Source: Sipunculus nudus
Taxonomy: Eukaryota > Annelida > Sipuncula > Golfingiida > Sipunculidae
NCBI GenBank assembly: GCA_026874595.1
Contig: CM049307.1
Location: 1,885,579 to 1,949,578, forward strand
DNA: 64,000 nt
Reading direction: 5' to 3'
The notes beneath the pieces are model-generated. The model searched no databases and was not told where the DNA came from. It saw only the letters and a program-made list of their open reading frames with translations. This document shows positions 57,301 through 64,000 of the stretch, piece after piece. Each line of letters starts with the position of its first letter. Within the stretch, counting starts at the first letter, position 1. The translations under genes and the position numbers were made by a program.

Positions 57301-58495
57301 TTCAGAACTTTAGGTATTCAATTTAGTCTTGATTAAATAATATTACATCCTTGACAAAAATTCTCTAGCTTCAGCAATCCTCTTGTTAAGGGAGTAAATA
57401 TACTTCTTGATTTTTCACAAAGTGCATTATGTTTGGGCCCATAACTTAAAACAATTAAGCAATACTGACATTATTTCTAGCATATGCATAGCAAATGTAT
57501 AGAAAAATATGTATATTATATATGATCAAAGTCAGATCAGTGGTTTTGATATTAGGCAGTCTTAAGTGTAACAATGGGATTTCAATGGAAAAATAAAGTT
57601 TTTCATTAATATCTCGAAAGAATTAAGTCCTAGTGACCAAATTCTTGGCATGGTAGGGGATTTTGGAAACTGTATGCCATATTTTAGGAACTGAGAGCTG
57701 AAGTTGGGGAGCTGAGACCTAGCAAACTGTATAACACTAGCTTGATGTAAACAATATGTAACATGGTGATTGAAAACTTGAATAAAATCTACAGTTTTTG
57801 ATCAACTGGTTTCAAAGTTTTGGTGTTAACAGATGAAATGCCAATAAAAACATGCTGTGAAAATCCACAGCAGTTACAGGAAAAAAAAACGTGTCATGGT
57901 CAAAGTTGGGCAAAAATTAAGGTACCAATTTTTTATTTTTGCTGATTTAAAAAAAAAAATTTAAAGATTTTTAACTTATTTTGTGTATACAATTTGATTT
58001 TGATTAATTAAAGTTATATTACTGGAAAAAAAAGTCTTTAGCTTTAACATGTTTTGTGTTTAGTGATCAAATATCTTTCCTGATTTCTTACAAAATGCAT
58101 TATGTTTGGGCACATTACTTTTTTAAATTATATAATACAGACATAATTTTTGGCATGTACATAGGAACTATATAGAGGAATATTTATTGTAAATATGAGA
58201 AAAAAAAAGATGAATGGTTTTGATATTAGGCAGTCCTGAAGTGTGAAAATAGGATTTTTAATAAAAAATTGAGGTTTTTCCTTAATTTGCAAAGGAATGA
58301 AGTCGCAAAGACCCAGTTTTCAGCTTGGTAGGAATCTTAGGAACATCTAGCATTATGCGGAATTTTGGATTTCCTAGGTCTTATGGTTTCAAAATGTGCC
58401 ACATCTACAGATAGAAGGATGGACAGATAGACGGACGGACGATGGACAATGGACCAGGACTATAGCTCAGATGACATATAGTCAGCTGAGCTAAA
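54322..58495 (+). mobile_element. HEL-1a element, complete, split by TIR-2
   Basis: GACCCATGGGTC is at 54329-54340, followed by GCGCTCAGCTG. The microsatellite tail (58420-58445) and hairpin (58463-58493) mark the end. Without the 1.54-kb insertion it is about 2.6 kb and matches 37270-37529 joined to 47346-49694. Confidence 0.8.
55738..57276. mobile_element. TA-flanked terminal-inverted-repeat transposon, non-autonomous (TIR-2)
   Basis: It is 1539 bp long, flanked by TA at 55736-55737 and 57277-57278. The ends are CCGTAGATCCGCGTTTTGC on the left and its reverse complement on the right, continuing with one mismatch to 23 bp. The homologous sequence near 48500 (tatttatactaataact) is an empty site with a single TA. 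GTGCGGCCATTA occurs twice near the right end and ATGCGGCTATAAAA near the left. No transposase is encoded. Its first five bases equal those of TIR-1 (CCGTA), but the rest differs. Confidence 0.9.
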
Positions 58496-58499
58496 AAAA

Positions 58500-58769
58500 A
58501 CAGGTGGACACAGAAAATGGAACATACTATAGATGCAAATGCAAAAAGAAGTTTGAAAAATATAATCTTGATTTCATTTTCAAATACATACGAAAATTCT
58601 TTGATATAAATTCACTGAATACAATGAAAAAAAGAATATGCTTATTTCTACTTCAATATATCAATTTATATTTATAACTCACATATAGTGACTTTTTCCA
58701 AAAAGCAAGTATTTACAGTATTGCTTTTCCAAAATTTGGATTGGTTAAATGGTTGACTATTTTATCACA
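58500..58769. other. AT-rich sequence, nothing recognised
   Basis: Lies between the HEL-1a end and the minisatellite. Confidence 0.4.
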
Positions 58770-61700
58770 ATTATTGCTCAGAGGTGTGCACTCTCAGGTA
58801 CATTCCAATTCATAATTATAGAAGGTGTGCACTCCTGGCTTTGTTCTAACACATTACTGTTCAGAGTTGTCAGTGCACTCATGGGTATATACCAACTCAT
58901 TATTGTTCAGTGTTTCACACTGCCTGGTATGATCTAGTATTTTACTGTTCAGAGGTGTTCACTCCTGTGTACATTAATTCATTATTGTTCAAAAGTTTGC
59001 ACCCCAATGTACATTCTACTTCATTATTGTTCAGAAGTTTGCACCCCACAGGTATATTCTAGTTCATTATTATTCAGAACTTAACACCCCAATTAAGGTA
59101 CAATTTAGTTCATTATTTTTCAACAGTGTGCACCCCCTGGTACATTCTAGTACATCATTGTTCAGAAGTGTGCAACCCAATTAAGGTACATTCTACTTCA
59201 TTACTATTCAGTAGTGTGCAACCCTAGGTAAATTCCAGTTCATTTTTGTTCAGAAGTGTGCAACCCATTTAAGGTACATTCTACTTCATAATTGTTCAGT
59301 AGTGTGCAACCCTTGGTACATTCTAGTTCATTATTGTGCAGAAGTGTGCAACACAATTAAGGTACATTCTAGATCATTAGTTCAGAAGTGTGCAACCCTA
59401 GGAACATTCCATTTCATTATTGTTCAGAAGTGTGCAACCCAATTAAGCTACATTCTACTCCATTACTCTTCAGAAGTGTGCAACCCTGGGTACATTCTAG
59501 TTCTAATTGTTCAGAAGTGTGCATCCCCAGGTATGTTCTAGTTCTAATTGTTCAGAAGTGTGCATCCCAATTAAGGTACTACTAGTTCATTTTTGTTCAG
59601 AAGTGTGCAACCGAATTAAGGTACATTCTGGTTCTTTTTTGTTCAGAAGTGTGCATCCCAATTAAGGTTCATTCTGGTTCATTTTCATTCAGAAGTGTGC
59701 ACCTGAATTAGATAAAATTCTGGTTCTTTTTTGTTCAAAAGTGTGCATCCCAATAAAGGTACTACTAGTTCATTATTGTTCAGCAGTGTGCACCCAGAAG
59801 TACATTCTAGTTCATTTTTGTTCAGATGTGTGCACCTGAATAAAGGTACATTCTGGTTCTTTTTTGTTCAGAAGTGTGCACCAGAATTAAGGTTCATTCT
59901 GGTTCATTTTTGTTTAGAAGTGTGCATCCCAATTTAGGTACATTCTGGTTCATTACTATTCAGTAGTGTGCAACCCTAGGTAAATTCCAGTTCATTTTTG
60001 TTCAGAAGTGTGCAACCCATTTAAGGTACATTCTACTTCATAATTGTTCAGTAGTGTGCAACCCTTGGTACATTCTAGTTCATTATTGTGCAGAAGTGTG
60101 CAAAACAATTAAGGTACATTCTAGATCATTAGTTCAGAAGTGTGCAACCCTAGGAACATTCCATTTCATTATTGTTCAGAAGTGTGCAACCCAATTAGGC
60201 TACATTCTACTCCATTACTCTTCAGAAGTGTGCAACCCTGGGTACATTCTAGTTCTAATTGTTCAGAAGTGTGCATCCCCAGGTATGTTCTAGTTCTAAT
60301 TGTTCAGAAGTGTGCATCCCAATTAAGGTACTACTAGTTCATTTTTGTTCAGAAGTGTGCAACCGAATTAAGGTACATTCTGGTTCTTTTTTGTTCAGAA
60401 GTGTGCATCCCAATTAAGGTTCATTCTGGTTCAATTTAATTCAGAAGTGTGCACCTGAATTAGATAAAATTCTGGTTCTTTTTTGTTCAAAAGTGTGCAT
60501 CCCAATAAAGGTACTACTAGTTCATTATTGTTCAGCAGTGTGCACCCAGAAGTACATTCTAGTTCATTTTTGTTCAGATGTGTGCACCTGAATAAAGGTA
60601 CATTCTGGTTCTTTTTTGTTCAGAAGTGTGCAACCCTAGGTAAATTCCAGTTCATTTTTGTTCAGAAGTGTGCAACCCATTTAAGGTACATTCTACTTCA
60701 TAATTGTTCAGTAGTGTGCAACCCTTGGTACATTCTAGTTCATTATTGTGCAGAAGTGTGCAAAACAATTAAGGTACATTCTAGATCATTAGTTCAGAAG
60801 TGTGCAACCCTAGGAACATTCCATTTCATTATTGTTCAGAAGTGTGCAACCCAATTAAGCTACATTCTACTCCATTACTCTTCAGAAGTGTGCAACCCTG
60901 GGTACATTCTAGTTCTAATTGTTCAGAAGTGTGCATCCCCAGGTATGTTCTAGTTCTAATTGTTCAGAAGTGTGCATCCCAATTAAGGTACTACTAGTTC
61001 ATTTTTGTTCAGAAGTGTGCAACCTAATTAAGGTACATTCTGGTTCTTTTTTGTTCAGAAGTGTGCATCCCAATTAAGGTTCATTCTGGTTCATTTTCAT
61101 TCAGAAGTGTGCACCTGAATTAGATAAAATTCTGGTTCTTTTTTGTTCAAAAGTGTGCATCCCAATAAAGGTACTACTAGTTCATTATTGTTCAGCATAG
61201 TGCACCCAGAAGTACATTCTAGTTCATTTTTGTTCAGATGTGTGCACCTGAATAAAGGTACATTCTGGTTCTTTTTTGTTCAGAAGTGTGCACCAGAATT
61301 AAGGTTCATTCTGGTTCATTTTTGTTCAGAAGTGTGCATCCCAATTTAGGTACATTCTGGTTCATTACTATTCAGTAGTGTGCAACCCTAGGTAAATCCC
61401 AGTTCATTTTTGTTCAGAAGTGTGCAACCCATTTAAGGTACATTCTACTTCATAATTGTTCAGTAGTGTGCAACCCTTGGTACATTCTAGTTCATTATTG
61501 TGCAGAAGTGTGCAAAACAATTAAGGTACATTCTAGATCATTAGTTCAGAAGTGTGCAACCCTAGGAACATTCCATTTCATTATTGTTCAGAAGTGTGCA
61601 ACCCAATTAAGCTACATTCTACTCCATTACTCTTCAGAAGTGTGCAACCCTGGGTACATTCTAGTTCTAATTGTTCAGAAGTGTGCATCCCCAGGTATGT

Positions 61701-64000
61701 TCTAGTTCTAATTGTTTAGAAGTGTGCATCCCAATTAAGGTACTACTAGTTCATTTTTGTTCAGAAGTGTGCAACCGAATTAAAGTACATTCTGGTTCTT
61801 TTTTGTTCAGAAGTGTGCATCCCAATTAAGGTTCATTCTGGTTCATTTTCATTCAGAAGTGTGCACCTGAATTAGATAAAATTCTGGTTCTTTTTTGTTC
61901 AAAAGTGTGCATCCCAATAAAGGTACTACTAGTTCATTATTGTTCAGCATAGTGCACCCAGAAGAACATTCTAGTTCATTTTTGTTCAGATGTGTGCACC
62001 TGAATAAAGGTACATTCTGGTTCTTTTTTGTTCAGAATTGTGCACCAGAATTAAGGTTCATTCTGGTTCATTTTTGTTCAGAAGTGTGCATCCCAATTTA
62101 GGTACATTCTGGTTCATTACTATTCAGTAGTGTGCAACCCTAGGTAAATTCCAGTTCATTTTTGTTCAGAAGTGTGCAACCCATTTAAGGTACATTCTAC
62201 TTCATAATTGTTCAGTAGTGTGCAACCCTTGGTACATTCTAGTTCATTATTGTGCAGAAGTGTGCAAAACAATTAAGGTACATTCTAGATCATTAGTTCA
62301 GAAGTGTGCAACCCTAGGAACATTCCATTTCATTATTGTTCAGAAGTGTGCAACCCAATTAAGCTACATTCTACTGCATTACTCTTCAGAAGTGTGCAAC
62401 CCTGGGTACATTCTAGTTCTAATTGTTCAGAAGTGTGCATCCCCAGGTATGTTCTAGTTCCAATTGTTCAGAAGTGTGCATCCCAATTAAGGTACTACAA
62501 GTTCATTTTTGTTCAGAAGTGTGCAACCGAATTAAGGTACATTCTGGTTCTTTTTTGTTCAGAAGTGTGCATCCCAATTAAGGTTCATTCTGGTTCATTT
62601 TCATTCAGAAGTGTGCACCTGAATTAGATAAAATTCTGGTTCTTTTTTGTTCAAAAGTGTGCATCCCAATAAAGGTACTACTAGTTCATTATTGTTCAGC
62701 AGTGTGCACCCAGAAGTACATTCTAGTTCATTTTTGTTCAGATGTGTGCACCTGAATAAAGGTTCATTCTGGTTCTTTTTTGTTCAGAAGTGTGCACCAG
62801 AATTAAGGTTCATTCTGGTTCATTTTTGTTCAGAAGTGTGCATCCCAATTTAGGTACATTCTGGTTCATTACTATTCAGTAGTGTGCAACCCTAGGTAAA
62901 TTCCAGTTCATTTTTGTTCAGAAGTGTGCAACCCATTTAAGGTACATTCTACTTCATAATTGTTCAGTAGTGTGCAACCCTTGGTACATTCTAGTTCATT
63001 ATTGTGCAGAAGTGTGCAAAACAATTAAGGTACATTCTAGATCATTAGTTCAGAAGTGTGCAACCCTAGGAACATTCCATTTCATTATTGTTCAGAAGTG
63101 TGCAACCCAATTAAGCTACATTCTACTCCATTACTCTTCAGAAGTGTGCAACCCTGGGTACATTCTAGTTCTAATTGTTCAGAAGTGTGCATCCCAGGTA
63201 TGTTCTAGTTCTAATTGTTTAGAAGTGTGCATCCCAATTAAGGTACTACTAGTTCATTTTTGTTCAGAATTGTGCAACCGAATTAAGGTACATTCTGATT
63301 CTTTTTTGTTCAGAAGTGTGCATCCCAATTAAGGTTCATTCTGTTTCATTTTCATTCAGAAGTGTGCACCTGAATTAGATAAAATTCTGGTTCTTTTTTG
63401 TTCAAAAGTGTGCATCCCAATAAAGGTACTACAAGTTCATTATTGTTCAGCAGTGTGCATCCAGAAGTACATTCTAGTTCATTTTTGTTCAGATGTGTGC
63501 ACCTGAATTAAGGTACATTCTTGTTCTTTTTTGTTCAGAAGTGTGCACCAGAATTAAGGTTCATTCTGGATCATTTTTGTTCAGAGGTGTGCATCCCAAT
63601 TTAGGTACATTCTGGTTCATTTTTGTACAGAAGTGTGAAACTGAATTAAGGTACAATCTGGTTCTTTTTTGTTCAGAAGTGTGCACCTGAATTAAGGTAC
63701 ATTCTGGTTCTTTTTTGTTCAGAAGTGTGCACCTGAATTAAGGTACATTCTGGTTCTTTTTTTGTTCAGAAGTGTGCATCCCAATTAAGGTACTACTAGT
63801 TCATTATTGTTCAGCTGTGTGCACCCAGAAGTACATTCTAGTTCATTTTTGTTCAGAAGTGTGCAACCAAATTAAGGTACATTCTGGTTCTTTTTTGTTC
63901 AGAAGTGTGCATCGCAATAAAGGTTCATTCTGGTTCATTTTCGTTCAGAAGTGTGCACCTGAATTAAGGTACATTCTGGTTCTTTTTTGTTCAGAAGTGT
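58770..64000 (+). repeat. ~47-bp minisatellite with 752-bp higher-order repeat, continuing past the window
   Basis: The basic unit contains gttcagaagtgtgcaaccc and aaggtacattctggttc. From 59302 near-identical blocks begin at 59302, 60054, 60714, 61466, 62218 and 62970, with spacings 752, 660, 752, 752 and 752. 752 is about sixteen units; the short block lacks 92 bp, two units, at about 60625. The start (58770-59300) is more irregular. Frames stay open only because each frame of the unit lacks stops. Confidence 0.95.

Noticed and set aside
58749-64000. Open frames up to 156 residues rich in VQKCA, SEVCNP and FRSVHP
   Set aside because: These are the three reading frames of the same 47-bp unit in rotation. 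A unit length not divisible by three cycles the frames, and none contains a stop.
49880-64000. CRISPR-like array
   Set aside because: Units are contiguous tandem repeats without unique spacers, in a eukaryotic intron.
1-64000. tRNA, rRNA or other structured RNA genes
   Set aside because: I looked for A/B-box pairs, cloverleaf acceptors and rRNA-like blocks and found none I could support. The one tRNA-like match is the retrotransposon primer-binding site.

Overview
The window is animal nuclear DNA, most likely from a bivalve mollusc. That is an inference from split genes with canonical GT-AG introns, GACGG/GACA microsatellite-tailed repeats resembling the oyster 'pearl' and Helentron-associated (HINE) elements, L2/CR1-type LINE tails, and the absence of any bacterial-style gene packing. 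About 90 percent or more is repeats.

The only host gene I can support is on the minus strand: a conventional protein kinase C (cPKC). One exon (53340-53571) encodes the second half of the calcium-binding C2 domain. The next (22616-22744) encodes the V3 hinge and the glycine loop that opens the kinase domain. Phases and splice sites agree, so 22745-53339 reads as one 30.6-kb intron. Positions 1-22615 and 53572-64000 are parts of the flanking introns.

The introns are filled with nested transposons. I distinguish four non-autonomous, Helentron/HINE-like families by their ends. HEL-1 has the 5' palindrome GACCCATGGGTC followed by GCTCAGCTGA, and a 3' GACGG microsatellite plus a TAGCTCAG...CTGAGCTA hairpin. 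HEL-2 and HEL-3 are sister families starting ACTAGA and ending in a GTATC-type hairpin. HEL-4 starts AACAAGGCCTACAGGCCT. HEL-2 and some HEL-1 copies carry arrays of 145/288-bp units rich in nuclear-receptor-type half sites. HEL-1b carries 340-bp units, and HEL-3 carries units with the 12-bp palindrome GGTGGCGCCACC.

Layout: 1-283 HEL-1 tail; 589-4290 HEL-2 with a TGACCT array; 5251-7165 HEL-4 split by HEL-3; 7167-8245 HEL-2; 8912-11964 and 12958-16394 two copies of one HEL-1b+HEL-3 composite; 16880-19901 a LINE relic split by a TA-flanked inverted-repeat transposon; 19902-20973 a pogo/Tigger relic; 20976-22041 inverted HEL-3; 22616-22744 PKC exon; 22870-33580 three nested HEL-1 levels; 34149-37266 HEL fragments; 37270-49694 HEL-1 containing HEL-1 containing a 6.7-kb Ty3/gypsy LTR retrotransposon (38042-44717, minus strand) whose domain order is gag-protease-integrase-RNase H; 49880-52480 a 49-bp minisatellite; 53340-53571 PKC exon; 54322-58495 HEL-1 split by a second TA-flanked inverted-repeat transposon; 58770-64000 a 47-bp minisatellite with a 752-bp higher-order repeat that runs off the window.

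Internal comparisons (copies with and without an insertion) let several element boundaries and insertion orders be read directly from this sequence.
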